A stretch of 64,000 nt of DNA from Hungatella_A sp034142505 (GCA_034142505.1 JAWZDV010000012.1:81058-145057), one strand, 5' to 3'; shown: positions 53,616-63,448, numbered from the stretch's first letter. Made by a program: numbers and translations. Notes: generated by a model from the sequence alone, not told the origin.

Positions 53616-55022
53616 TCAGTCATTCCACACGTCTTTCAACAGTGCAATTCCGGTCTCAATCTGCTCCATATCCAGATTGGCATACCCGAGCACTACGGTG
53701 GACGGATACATATTATGCTGGGGATGGATAAAATAGGACGACAGTCCATACACCTTCACCCCGGCTTCCCCCGCCCGTTCCACAAGCCAGCTCTCCGGCC
53801 GTCCCTTCCTGTGGGTCAGCAGCACATGAAGCCCCGCATACTCCCCCTTAATGGAAAATGACGGCTCCAGCCCTTTCAGCGCCGCCATCAGCGCATCATG
53901 CTTCGCCTTATAGATCGCCCGCATCCGGTTCAAGTGACGCTCATAATAGCCGTCCACCAGAAACTGGTATAAAATATTCTGGTCAATCCTGGACACCGTG
54001 GACGCGTAAAAACCTGCCTTCTTCTGGTAGAGTTCCAAAAGCGGCAATGGCAGCACCATGTAGCTGACTCGGATGGCCGGCGCAATGGATTTGGAAAAGG
54101 TTCCGATGTAAATGACCTTCCCGGCGCTGTCCATCCCCTGGAGCGCGGGAATCGGTTTGCCCTTATAGCGGAATTCACTGTCGTAATCATCCTCAATCAA
54201 ATAGCGGGACCTCTTCTTCCCTGCCCAGTTTAACAGCTCCTGCCGCCGTTTTACCGGCATCACAATCCCCATGGGATACTGGTGGGAGGGCATTACATAG
54301 GCGATGTCCGCGCCGCTCTCCTCCAGCAGGCCGGCATTCAGACCGCTGCGGTCCATTTCCACGGGAACCACGGAATATCCCATGCTGTCCAACACCCGGT
54401 AAGCCTGCTTGTAGGTGGGGCTCTCCATAGCCACCACCCGGTCGGTTCCCAGAATCCTGGATAACAGCATCAGCAGGTACTCGCTGCCGGCCCCCACGAT
54501 AATCTGGTCCCGGCCGCAGTTCACCCCTCTGGCAGAGTGGAGATAGCCGCGGATGGCCTCCCGCAGCGCCGGCTCCCCCTGGGGATTTCCCGTGAGGAAC
54601 AGTTCCTTGTTGTCATCCACCAGCGTATTTTTCGTCACCTTTCTCCATGCATTATATGGAAAATGATCGAGATCAATCCCCCGCGGTGAAAAATCCACCA
54701 GGTAATGCTCCTGCGACGTTTCCTCCAGGCCCGTCTTAAAATCCTCCTCCGTCTCCGGTCTCACCTCCACCAGTTCCTCGATTCTCGTCACATAATAGCC
54801 TTTGCAGGGAATGGTCTCAATATACCCCTCGGATACCAGCTGCTCATAAGCCATCTGCGTGGTGCTCCTGCTCACCTTCAGATTCTCCGCCAGCACCCTG
54901 GTGGACGGCAGCCTGGTGGCGGCCTTTAAATTGCCCGTCCGGATCTCCTCTTTCATGTAGCCGTAAATCTGCTCATACATGGGAACCCCGGACCGGGTAT
55001 TTAACGGAATCATCAATTCCAT
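53616..55022 (-). CDS. MocR-family regulator (GntR + aminotransferase domain)
   Basis: The 468-residue protein has a GntR winged helix at residues 10-75 (PMYEQIYGYMKEEIRTGNL, TRVLAENLKVSRSTTQMAYE). A fold-type I aminotransferase domain follows, with ESPTYKQAYR, DDYDSEFRYKG and the PLP lysine in GTFSKSIAPAIR. PdxR-type members control vitamin B6 genes; others control GABA or D-amino-acid use. The adjacent MORN gene or an unlinked operon may be the target; no pdx gene is near. Confidence 0.88.
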   Translation of the reverse strand: MELMIPLNTRSGVPMYEQIYGYMKEEIRTGNLKAATRLPSTRVLAENLKVSRSTTQMAYEQLVSEGYIETIPCKGYYVTRIEELVEVRPETEEDFKTGLEETSQEHYLVDFSPRGIDLDHFPYNAWRKVTKNTLVDDNKELFLTGNPQGEPALREAIRGYLHSARGVNCGRDQIIVGAGSEYLLMLLSRILGTDRVVAMESPTYKQAYRVLDSMGYSVVPVEMDRSGLNAGLLEESGADIAYVMPSHQYPMGIVMPVKRRQELLNWAGKKRSRYLIEDDYDSEFRYKGKPIPALQGMDSAGKVIYIGTFSKSIAPAIRVSYMVLPLPLLELYQKKAGFYASTVSRIDQNILYQFLVDGYYERHLNRMRAIYKAKHDALMAALKGLEPSFSIKGEYAGLHVLLTHRKGRPESWLVERAGEAGVKVYGLSSYFIHPQHNMYPSTVVLGYANLDMEQIETGIALLKDVWND

Positions 55023-55045
55023 AAGCAGCTTCCCTCCTTATTATG

Positions 55046-55086
55046 AAAAAGGCTGATTCGCATTATAAAAATCCGCATCAGCCTTT
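55046..55086 (-). terminator. terminator after glnS
   Basis: On the minus strand AAAGGCTGAT pairs with ATCAGCCTTT and is followed by T residues. It lies 38 bases downstream of the glnS stop. Confidence 0.8.
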
Positions 55087-55123
55087 GCATGTTTCAATTG
55101 TCTTTTGTAAACGATGATTCCTG

Positions 55124-56797
55124 TTATTTAATCAGCTTGAAGGAACTCTTTAAGGAGACAATCCGGTTAAACACCAGATGCTCCGGCGTGCTGTCCTTGC
55201 AGTCCACACAGAAGAAGCCGTTTCTCACAAACTGATAGCTGTCGTAGGCCTTGGCATCGGCAAAGCTTGGCTCTACGTAGCACTCTTTTAGAATCGTCAG
55301 GGAGTTGGGATTCAGATTCAGAGATCCGTCCGCATTTAATTTCCCTTTCTCCTCGTCCACGATGTTCTCGTACAGGCGGCATTCTGCCTGTACTGCCGTG
55401 GGAACAGCCACCCAGTGGATGGTTCCCTTCACCTTGCGTCCGGTAAAGCCGGAACCGCTCTTCGTCTCCGGGTCGTAAGTTGCATGGACCACGGTCACAT
55501 TGCCGTCGGCGTCCTTCTCGCAGCCAGTGCAGGTGACAAAGTAAGCGCCCATCAGCCGCACTTCGTTGCCTGGGAAGAGACGGAAATATTTCTTCGGAGG
55601 CTCCTCCATGAAGTCTTCCCGCTCAATATAAAGTTCTTTCGCAAACGGCACCTTCCGCTCACCAAGTTCCGGATTCTCCAGGTTGTTGGGCACATCTAAC
55701 AGTTCCACTTCCCCTTCCGGATAATTATCAATCACCAGCTTCACCGGATCAAGAATCGCCATCATCCTGGGTTTCTTCAGCTTCAGATCTTCCCGGATAC
55801 AGTATTCCAACATCGCGTAATCCACAGAGCTGTTGGCCTTGGACACGCCAACTAAGTCCACAAACATGCGGATGGACTCCGGCGTGTAGCCTCTTCTTCG
55901 AAGCGCCGCGATGGATACCAGTCTCGGGTCGTCCCAGCCGTCCACGATGCCGTCCTCCACCAGCTTCTTGATATACCGCTTGCCGGTGACCACGTTGGTC
56001 AGATACAGCTTGGCAAACTCAATCTGTCTCGGCGGATTCTCAAATTCACACTCTCTCACCACCCAGTCGTAAAGCGGCCGGTGGTCCTCAAACTCCAGCG
56101 TACAGATGGAGTGGGTGATCTTCTCAATGGCATCTTCAATCGGATGTGCAAAGTCATACATGGGATAAATGCACCAGGCGTCTCCGGTATTGTGGTGGCT
56201 CATGTGGGCCACCCGGTAAATCACCGGATCTCTCATGTTGATGTTGGGGGACGCCATATCAATCTTTGCCCGCAGCACTTTCTCCCCATCCTTGTAAACG
56301 CCTGCCTTCATCTCCTCAAACAGACGGAGATTCTCCTCCACGCTCCGATTGCGGTAAGGACTTTCCTTGCCCGGTTTCTTGTAATCACCCCGGTATTCCC
56401 GGATCTCCTCCGCGGTCAGATCACAGACGAAAGCTTTTCCCTTCTTGATTAACAGCACCGCGCACTCATACATCTGCTCAAAATAATTGGACGCAAAAAA
56501 CAGCCTGTCCTCAAAATCAGCCCCCAGCCACTTGATATCGGCCAGAATGGACTCCACAAACTCCACTTTCTCCTTCGTCGGATTGGTGTCGTCAAAACGC
56601 ATGTTGAATTTGCCGTTATATTTTTTCGCCAGACCGTAATTTAACAAAATAGACTTGGCATGTCCGATATGCAGGTAACCGTTTGGCTCCGGTGGAAAGC
56701 GGGTCTGTACATGGTCATAGACGCCCTCCGCCAGATCTTTCTCGATCTCCTGCTCAATAAAGTTCTTCGAGACAGAAACTTCTTTTACTTCTTCCAT
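55124..56797 (-). CDS. glnS: glutaminyl-tRNA synthetase
   Basis: The 557-residue class I synthetase charges tRNA-Gln. It has the HIGH-type motif FPPEPNGYLHIGHAKSI, FDDTNPTKE, DDHRPLYDWVVRE-like segments and VDGWDDPRLVSIAALRRRG. The KMSKS-equivalent position reads NVVTGKRYIKK, not the usual VMSKR of E. coli-type enzymes. ATG 56797 has GGAGG upstream, and the nine earlier codons are not needed. No T-box leader is seen in the 200 bases upstream. Confidence 0.95.
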   Translation of the reverse strand: MEEVKEVSVSKNFIEQEIEKDLAEGVYDHVQTRFPPEPNGYLHIGHAKSILLNYGLAKKYNGKFNMRFDDTNPTKEKVEFVESILADIKWLGADFEDRLFFASNYFEQMYECAVLLIKKGKAFVCDLTAEEIREYRGDYKKPGKESPYRNRSVEENLRLFEEMKAGVYKDGEKVLRAKIDMASPNINMRDPVIYRVAHMSHHNTGDAWCIYPMYDFAHPIEDAIEKITHSICTLEFEDHRPLYDWVVRECEFENPPRQIEFAKLYLTNVVTGKRYIKKLVEDGIVDGWDDPRLVSIAALRRRGYTPESIRMFVDLVGVSKANSSVDYAMLEYCIREDLKLKKPRMMAILDPVKLVIDNYPEGEVELLDVPNNLENPELGERKVPFAKELYIEREDFMEEPPKKYFRLFPGNEVRLMGAYFVTCTGCEKDADGNVTVVHATYDPETKSGSGFTGRKVKGTIHWVAVPTAVQAECRLYENIVDEEKGKLNADGSLNLNPNSLTILKECYVEPSFADAKAYDSYQFVRNGFFCVDCKDSTPEHLVFNRIVSLKSSFKLIK

Positions 56798-56998
56798 AAT
56801 ATTCCTCCATCGTTGGTATCCCAATATTAGGTAATCATAACATATTTCAGTAGTTTCGAAAAGGGGGGGATTTATAGTTTGATAATATTATAACAATAAA
56901 TATAATATTCTGAATTCGTTGACTATTTAACAATTTATGATTATAATATTTATATACATATTAAAAAAACTGTGAACTTGCAAAAAGGAGGTACTTTT

Positions 56999-57382
56999 AT
57001 GGATACTGACAACAATGCTCCATTATTATTACTGGACAATGAATCATTGGCGCAGATTCTGGTAAACGGTGATTTCCGTTTTACCGCACTTACTTTTGAG
57101 GAAGCCAAAGCTATCATCGACATGAATTTTGACGCTGAGGTGCAGAGATGTTTCATCAGCAAAGAACTGGAGAATGTTATCTACGAATACATCGGGATCG
57201 AACGCCGGGAATTCCCTTACAAAGCGACCAGAGAGATGAAGATCGGCCAGGATGCCGTAGCCATTAAATTATATGTAACTCCATCCGGCACCCAGCCCAT
57301 CATCCTCGGCGAGGAAGGCGAGCAGGCGAAGAAGATTCAGAACGTTTACGTATACTGCCAGCATGTGGTGAGACTGAAATAA
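56999..57382 (+). CDS. small protein, weakly DUF1874-like
   Basis: The 127-residue soluble protein has the order FRFTALTFEEAKAIIDMNF, then ISKELENVIYEYIGI, then EMKIGQDAVAIKLYVTPSG. This resembles the DUF1874 pattern (EEAK helix, GHxxT helix ending in GI, then a GD-AVxxKL strand), the family that includes the viral ring nuclease AcrIII-1/Crn2. The conserved His of GHxST is absent here, so a nuclease role is doubtful. AAGGAGG precedes the ATG. It has its own terminator and stands alone between glnS and a kinase. Confidence 0.5.
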   Translation: MDTDNNAPLLLLDNESLAQILVNGDFRFTALTFEEAKAIIDMNFDAEVQRCFISKELENVIYEYIGIERREFPYKATREMKIGQDAVAIKLYVTPSGTQPIILGEEGEQAKKIQNVYVYCQHVVRLK

Positions 57383-57403
57383 GAATACTGGAATCGATTA
57401 ATA

Positions 57404-57440
57404 ACCGGGCGGGAGTGTCAAAACTCCCTCCCGGTTTTAT
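57404..57440 (+). terminator. terminator of the small DUF1874-like gene
   Basis: ACCGGGCGGGAGT (57404-57416) pairs with ACTCCCTCCCGGT (57423-57435), followed by a TTTATTTTT tail. Typical intrinsic terminator. The following 57441-57551 contains no obvious gene. Confidence 0.9.
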
Positions 57441-57569
57441 TTTTCCCCGATAAAACCTGATGTTCCTGCCCTCTCATCTTGTATTTTCTCCCCTATTTTG
57501 TTAAACTAAGAACGAAGACATGAATGGATTCAAAATGCTTATTATCGGGTTATGAAAAGAGGGAACAGG

Positions 57570-60500
57570 ATGGGGACAGATCACACGGACAATAAAAAGG
57601 CGGCAAATCGAGAGGCCTGGCAAAAGGAGGAGTATTTTCCGGCTTCTCCCCTTGACCGATCAGAATTCGGACACAATGTGGGGGCAAAATCGCTGGACAT
57701 CCTGGGGCAGAATCTCCCGGGCGGCATGATGGGAGGTTACCTGGAACCAGGTTTCCCCCTTTACTTTGTCAATGACTATATGCTGAACTACTTAGGCTTC
57801 ACCTACGAGGAGTTTGTGGACGCCATCGGCGGGATGGTGGCCAACTGCATGCATCCCGACGACCGGGAACGGGTGGAAGCCCAGGTTGAGAAGGCATTTT
57901 CGGCCGGAAAGCCTTATGAGGTCCAGTACCGGATGTTAAAAAAGGACGGCACCTATATCTGGGTTAACGACGTGGGAAAGAAGGCGCTGGCCGAGGATGG
58001 GCGGCAGGTCTGTATCAGCGTGATCCGGGATATTTCCCTGGAAGTGGAATCGAGAACGCGTCTGGAAAAGCAGGCCGCACACTACGACCACCTTTTCAAC
58101 TCCGTGCTGACCGGAATCGTCCAATACCGGATCACCGACCATGGCCTGTTCTTTAAAAATGCAAATCAGGAGGCCATCCGTCTCTTTGGCTACACGCCGG
58201 AGGAATTCTGGAGCAAGGATGACTGGGATCTTCCCAGCCTGATTGCGAAGGAGGACCGGGACCGGGTGCTGGCCGAGATCGAGCGGCTTCGAAAGCCTGG
58301 GGATATGAACCCCTTCGAATACCGGATGATCCAGAGGGACGGGGCTCTGTGCTGGATTATCGGCCGGGCCGAGGTAATTATCGACACCGACGGGGAAACC
58401 GTGATCCAGAGTGTGTTTATGGATATCAACGAGCGGAAACTGGCGGAGCAGCAAAATGAGATTCTGGCCGAACAGGTGGAGGTCAGCAACGAGATTCTGC
58501 ACCAGGCGTTGGAGCACACCACCACCTGTGAATTTTACTACTATCCCCAGACCGGCACCTGCCTGGTACCGGAGCGCACCTGCAATACATACCACTGCCA
58601 GAGCCGTTACACGGACATGCCGGGAAGCTTTGCCAGCGAGCAGGTCGCTGAGGAATTCCACCCCGTTTTCTACGAGATGTACAAACGCATTCACCGGGGA
58701 GAACATACGGCGTCCTGCGAGTTCTGCGGGAGGAACCGGTCCTTTTGGTGCCGGCAGACCTTATCTGTCATCCGCATTGACAAGGACGGCGCCCCCCAGC
58801 TGGTTATCGGTATCGTGGAGGATATCACCCGGCAGAAGGAGATGGAACTGGCCCTTTTGGAGGCGCGGTCGAGGGACCGTCTGACCGGCCTTTACAATAA
58901 AGAGGCCGGGATTCAAATGATCCGGGATTATCTGGAGCGCCGCCCTGCCGGGGCGCATGGGGTGCTGATGCTTTTAGACATGGATGATTTTAACCGCATT
59001 AACCAGAAGGAGGGCCGCGTCTTTGCGGATGCTGTCCTCCAGGAGGTGGCGGACTTACTGAAAGCGGAAACCGGACCGGACGCCATATCCATCCGCCTGG
59101 GCGGCGACGAGTTTATGCTGTTTTTTAAAGACTGTGACAAGGAAAAAGCCGGAATCATCGGGCCAAGACTCGCCGGGCTTGTCAAGGAACTGCTGGTGAA
59201 TACGGAGCGCCATATAGAGGTCTCCGTCAGCGTTGGCATGTGCAGTACGGAGGTGACCGGAGATTACAACACCCTCTACCGCTGTGCCGCAAGCACTCTT
59301 AAATTTGTCAAGGAACACAACAAGGGACAGGCTGCCTGCTATCTGGACATCTCCAATGAGATTGGAACATTTCTGACCCAGATCTATACCGGGGAGCATT
59401 TCATCAATGAGATCGAGACCGGAAGTTCCCAGGCGGACGGGGATCTGGCCGCCTTTGCCCTGGACCTGCTTGGCAAAGCCAAAAATCTGGACGACGCGGT
59501 GGGGCTTTTGCTGGCCCGCGTGGGAAAAACCTGCGGCTTCGACCGGGTCTCCATCATTGAGGCGGACCGCTCCTATCTGACCTACCGTTTTTCCTATCAG
59601 TGGGCCAGAAGACGTTCCGATCTCCAGCTTGGTCAGAATTTCTATGTCTCCGACGAAGACTTTGAGCTCTGCTCTGCCATGTACGATGAGGACGGGCTGG
59701 CAGACCACAATTTAAGGGAAGGCATCTCCGATATCGCCTCCTGCCTCCATGCCGGTATCTGGGATTATGGCGAGTATGTGGGGTCCATGAGTTTTGAGAT
59801 TGACCAGGTGGGATTCCAGTGGAAGCCGGAGCACCGGAAACTTCTCAAAGAGCTGGTAAAGATTGTCCCCTCCTTTATCATGAAATCCAAGGCGGACGCG
59901 GTCAGCCAGGCGAAAACAGATTTCCTGTCCCGGATGTCCCATGAGATCCGGACGCCCATGAATGCCATCAGCGGCATGACAACCATTGCCAAGAGCGTGG
60001 TCCATGATCCGATGAAGACGCTGGACTGCCTGGAGAAGATCGAATCATCCAATGTCTATCTGCTGAATTTGGTAAATGACATCCTTGATATGTCCCGGAT
60101 TGAGAGCGGGAAACTGGAACTGAACTACGGGGTTTTGGATTTGACAAAACTTCTGGCAAGCCTGGAATCCCTGTTCCATGCACAGGCGCTGGAAAAGGGG
60201 CTGACCATGCGGCTGGAGGACGGACGGGCCGGAAACCGGCATCTTCTCGCGGACAGTCTGCGGCTGAACCAGGTGCTTGTCAATATCATCGGAAATGCAG
60301 TAAAATTCACCGACCGGGGCGGGATCACCATGCGGCTGGAGGAACTGGAGACAGAGCCGCGGGCAGTCTACCGTTTTTCGGTGACCGATACCGGCAGCGG
60401 GATTGAGCCGTCCTCCCTGACCCGCATTTTCAATCCCTTTGAACAGGCGGACGCCAGCACGGCCTCCCGCAGAGGCGGCACGGGACTGGGGCTGTCCATC

Positions 60501-61064
60501 TCCTACCGGCTGGTGCAGATGATGGGCGGAATTCTGGAGGTGCGCAGTGAAGTGGGCAAAGGGTCGGAGTTTTTCTTTACGCTGGCATTTGACTACGCGC
60601 CGGAAGAAGCGGCTGCCTCTTTTGCGGCCGAGAAGAGGAAAAGCCCCGTCTCTATGCCGGACTTTCATGGCAGGCGGATTCTGCTGGCCGAAGATAACGA
60701 ACTCAACCGGGAGATTGCAAAGACTCTTTTGGAGATGAATGGATTTACGGTGGAATGCGCGGCTGACGGCCAGGAGGCCCTCGACAAGTTCCGCGGCGGG
60801 AAGCCGGGACAATTTGACGCGGTTCTCATGGATATCCGGATGCCGGTGATGGACGGACTGGAATCAACAAGACGGATTCGCACCTGCGGCCGGACCGACG
60901 CCCGCACGATTCCGATTATTGCATTGTCTGCCAACGCGTTTGACGAGGATACGAAAAAATCGCTGGAAAGCGGAATGAACGGACATCTCTCCAAACCGAT
61001 TGAACTTGAGAAACTCCTTGGAGTGCTGGAACAGTGTATTGACGGAAAGTGTCCGATTTCCTGA
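57570..61064 (+). CDS. hybrid histidine kinase with PAS, GGDEF and GAF domains
   Basis: The 1164-residue soluble kinase has several PAS modules (about residues 35-400; LGFTYEEFVDAIGG, LFGYTPEEFWSK). A diguanylate-cyclase-like domain (about 425-590) follows with DMDDFNRINQKEG and the intact signature LGGDEFML, then a GAF-like domain (635-785). The kinase core has FLSRMSHEIRTPMNAI with the phospho-His, NIIGNAVKFTDRG and GGTGLGLSISYRL. A receiver ends it (ILLAEDNELNRE, VLMDIRMPVMDG). The start at 57570 has GAGGG six bases upstream; six earlier codons are less likely. No membrane helix is seen, so it senses cytosolic signals. The order PAS-GGDEF-GAF-kinase is unusual. No partner regulator is adjacent. 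Confidence 0.85.
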   Translation: MGTDHTDNKKAANREAWQKEEYFPASPLDRSEFGHNVGAKSLDILGQNLPGGMMGGYLEPGFPLYFVNDYMLNYLGFTYEEFVDAIGGMVANCMHPDDRERVEAQVEKAFSAGKPYEVQYRMLKKDGTYIWVNDVGKKALAEDGRQVCISVIRDISLEVESRTRLEKQAAHYDHLFNSVLTGIVQYRITDHGLFFKNANQEAIRLFGYTPEEFWSKDDWDLPSLIAKEDRDRVLAEIERLRKPGDMNPFEYRMIQRDGALCWIIGRAEVIIDTDGETVIQSVFMDINERKLAEQQNEILAEQVEVSNEILHQALEHTTTCEFYYYPQTGTCLVPERTCNTYHCQSRYTDMPGSFASEQVAEEFHPVFYEMYKRIHRGEHTASCEFCGRNRSFWCRQTLSVIRIDKDGAPQLVIGIVEDITRQKEMELALLEARSRDRLTGLYNKEAGIQMIRDYLERRPAGAHGVLMLLDMDDFNRINQKEGRVFADAVLQEVADLLKAETGPDAISIRLGGDEFMLFFKDCDKEKAGIIGPRLAGLVKELLVNTERHIEVSVSVGMCSTEVTGDYNTLYRCAASTLKFVKEHNKGQAACYLDISNEIGTFLTQIYTGEHFINEIETGSSQADGDLAAFALDLLGKAKNLDDAVGLLLARVGKTCGFDRVSIIEADRSYLTYRFSYQWARRRSDLQLGQNFYVSDEDFELCSAMYDEDGLADHNLREGISDIASCLHAGIWDYGEYVGSMSFEIDQVGFQWKPEHRKLLKELVKIVPSFIMKSKADAVSQAKTDFLSRMSHEIRTPMNAISGMTTIAKSVVHDPMKTLDCLEKIESSNVYLLNLVNDILDMSRIESGKLELNYGVLDLTKLLASLESLFHAQALEKGLTMRLEDGRAGNRHLLADSLRLNQVLVNIIGNAVKFTDRGGITMRLEELETEPRAVYRFSVTDTGSGIEPSSLTRIFNPFEQADASTASRRGGTGLGLSISYRLVQMMGGILEVRSEVGKGSEFFFTLAFDYAPEEAAASFAAEKRKSPVSMPDFHGRRILLAEDNELNREIAKTLLEMNGFTVECAADGQEALDKFRGGKPGQFDAVLMDIRMPVMDGLESTRRIRTCGRTDARTIPIIALSANAFDEDTKKSLESGMNGHLSKPIELEKLLGVLEQCIDGKCPIS

Positions 61065-61094
61065 GTTTATTGAATGTAATACCGGCGCACGAAA

Positions 61095-61135
61095 ACCAGG
61101 CGGGAGATGAATCCTTATCTCCTGCCTGGTTTTTG
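61095..61135 (+). terminator. terminator after the hybrid kinase
   Basis: ACCAGGCGGGAGAT (61095-61108) pairs with ATCTCCTGCCTGGT (61117-61130) and is followed by TTTTTGCTTTT. It also faces the convergent surface protein gene. Confidence 0.92.
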
Positions 61136-61182
61136 CTTTTAACGGTTTTGCCGCCTGCTTGATTCTTATGTGGTCCGGTCCT

Positions 61183-63363
61183 CTATTTTATCCATCTTCC
61201 GGCGCTGTCTACCTGATAGCCATCCGGTGTTGTCTCATTCCGATACATTCTTCCCATGGTGCCGTCCGATGCTTTGTTGAAATAATAATAGTCGCCGTCA
61301 ATCAGCTGCCAGCCGGTCATCATGAGGCCTTTGGTATTGTCGGAACTTGTATTTAAGTAGAAACGGTTTCCCTGTGCGTCTGTATACCAGCCGGTCATTA
61401 AATAACCGTCTGCATCGAACCGGAACCATCCGTAGGCCAGCTGTCCGGCGTCCACGTTGGCATAGGGGTTGATAGCGGGCACCCAGGTATCGGTGTTGTA
61501 CTGGCCGGCTTCATTTTTCAGTCTCCATCTGCCGTCCTCCTCCATCTGCCAGGTGCCGGCTTCCACGTAGCTGGGAACTTTGAAATTCTGGATAATCCTG
61601 GTATCGCCCTTGTAATTGTCCGGAACGCTGTTTTTGTAGGTCCATACTTCGGAACTGCTGCCGCCGGAGGAGGAACCACCGCCGCTATTGTTGGCCCAGC
61701 GGGCATAGATGGTGGTATCCGAAGTAAATGCAGTCGATAAGGTTACTAAATCACCGGCAAAGAGATCCGTATACCAGCCGGTAAATCTGACATTGCTATT
61801 GTTGGAAGGTGTTGGAAGAGAAGTCAGTCTGCCGTCCGCTCCCGTGGTGACAGTCAATGGAGAAACACTGCCGCCATTCGGATCAAGGGTAATCGTTACC
61901 GTTCCTTCATCGGCCGCGCCAAGGGCGTTTCTGTAATAATACCAGTCACTTGCTGCCAGATATTTGTCAATGCTGCCTTCCGGGACCTTAATTCTCAATT
62001 TTGACTTTGTCATCAATGTGAAGCAGTTATTATTTCGTGGCGGTGTGACTGATTCCATGATCACTTCCACTAAATTATCCACACCATAGGATTGCATAAA
62101 GGCAGACATTCCAAGATGTGTGACACTGGCAGGAATCGTAAGATGAGTCAGGGAATCACATCCATTGAATGCATAGCCGTCTACCTTTTCCACATGTTTG
62201 CCCAGATTTACTTCCGCTAAGCTGCCGCAGGCTGAAAATGCATTTCTTCCAATCGTAAGAACACTGTCCGGTATGGTGACTGCCGCCAGTTTTGTGCATT
62301 GATCAAATGCCCGGGGTGGTATGCTGGTCAAACTTTCTGACAATTTAAGGTTCTCCAGGTTTCCACATTGATAAAAAGCCTGCTCTCCTATGGAAGTCAC
62401 ACTGTCCGGCAATTCGATTGATGCAAGGTTTGAACATCCGCGAAAAGCATACTGCCCTATTTTTTTTACGTTTGAAGGAATCGTAATATTTTCCAGTGAA
62501 CTGCAGGAATAAAATACCTTATCACCGATCTCCTCCAAATCAACCGGTAAATCAATAGTAGTTAAACTTGTGCAATTAGCGAACACGCTCTCCGGAATCG
62601 CGGTAATAGAATCCGGCATCTCAACCGTTGTTAATGCGGTACACCCTTTAAACGCAAACACACCAATTTTGGTAACGCTGTCAGCAATGGTTACTTTCTC
62701 CAGATTATCGCAGCCCGCACCATTGAAGGCGCTTCCATAAACCTCCGTAACGCCGTCTGCAATGACTACTTCTGTTATTAAGGAAGCTGTCATGAGGAGA
62801 TTGTTTCTCCACGCCTGGTATCCGTCTTCCGTCTTAATCGTCAACACGCCAGTAGAAGGATCAAAGCTGAATTCATCCCTTGTTATCGTGCTGTTCGTAC
62901 CAAGCAAACTCCGCTCCATCATCGGATTTTCCAATTCTGTCTTTAAGTCCGCATCCGGAAGAGTCTCCGGCTTCCCGTCAGTCCCATTTTCGATCTCGTT
63001 CCCGGTATCCTTCTCCGTGTCGTTCTCCGTATCTTTCCCCGCCTCATCCCCGGTCACATCATCAAACACACAGTTCTCATCATGAACATGGCCGCAGACT
63101 TCCTCATAACAGCTGTCATCATGCTCATGGTTACAAATCAGACAATCCGCATCACCGTCCGTGGCGATCTTCCCATTCTCATAACAGCTCGCATCGTGGA
63201 CATGATGGCAGTGTAACACCTTCTCCATACAAGTATCATCATGGACATGTCCACACGTCTTCTCCTCCGCCCCAAACGCCGGAGCGCCCGTCATAGAAAA
63301 CGCCATAGCCAGCGATAATGCCGCTGATAACATCCTCTTTTTATTCTTCCAAATTTTCCCCAT
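61183..63363 (-). CDS. BspA-like leucine-rich surface protein with cell-wall-binding repeats
   Basis: The 726-residue protein has a signal peptide (about residues 1-31, ending PAFGAEE). Four His/Cys units follow (CGHVHDDTC, CHHVHDASC, CNHEHDDSC, CGHVHDENC), then an acidic linker. LRR_5 leucine-rich repeats lie at about 190-440 (KVTIADSVTKIGVFAFKGC and similar). An InlB B-repeat-type module comes next (GSVSPLTVTTGADGRL, FTGWYTDLFAG), and choline/glucan-binding-like repeats end it (AYGWFRFDADGYLMTGWYTD, GLMMTGWQLIDGDYYYFNKA). It should attach non-covalently to the cell wall and may bind host or polymer ligands. ATG 63363 gives a proper signal peptide; the open frame runs 43 codons further. Confidence 0.85.
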   Translation of the reverse strand: MGKIWKNKKRMLSAALSLAMAFSMTGAPAFGAEEKTCGHVHDDTCMEKVLHCHHVHDASCYENGKIATDGDADCLICNHEHDDSCYEEVCGHVHDENCVFDDVTGDEAGKDTENDTEKDTGNEIENGTDGKPETLPDADLKTELENPMMERSLLGTNSTITRDEFSFDPSTGVLTIKTEDGYQAWRNNLLMTASLITEVVIADGVTEVYGSAFNGAGCDNLEKVTIADSVTKIGVFAFKGCTALTTVEMPDSITAIPESVFANCTSLTTIDLPVDLEEIGDKVFYSCSSLENITIPSNVKKIGQYAFRGCSNLASIELPDSVTSIGEQAFYQCGNLENLKLSESLTSIPPRAFDQCTKLAAVTIPDSVLTIGRNAFSACGSLAEVNLGKHVEKVDGYAFNGCDSLTHLTIPASVTHLGMSAFMQSYGVDNLVEVIMESVTPPRNNNCFTLMTKSKLRIKVPEGSIDKYLAASDWYYYRNALGAADEGTVTITLDPNGGSVSPLTVTTGADGRLTSLPTPSNNSNVRFTGWYTDLFAGDLVTLSTAFTSDTTIYARWANNSGGGSSSGGSSSEVWTYKNSVPDNYKGDTRIIQNFKVPSYVEAGTWQMEEDGRWRLKNEAGQYNTDTWVPAINPYANVDAGQLAYGWFRFDADGYLMTGWYTDAQGNRFYLNTSSDNTKGLMMTGWQLIDGDYYYFNKASDGTMGRMYRNETTPDGYQVDSAGRWIK

Positions 63364-63448
63364 TTTTCTCTCTTCCCTTCCAGTCATTTTTATTAAGTTG
63401 AACATATACTTAAATTTTAACGGATAGAGAATTATTCGCAACCAGGTC

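Noticed and set aside
56825..56998. T-box leader for glnS
   Set aside because: No T-box sequence, specifier loop or antiterminator; the stretch is AT-rich and short.
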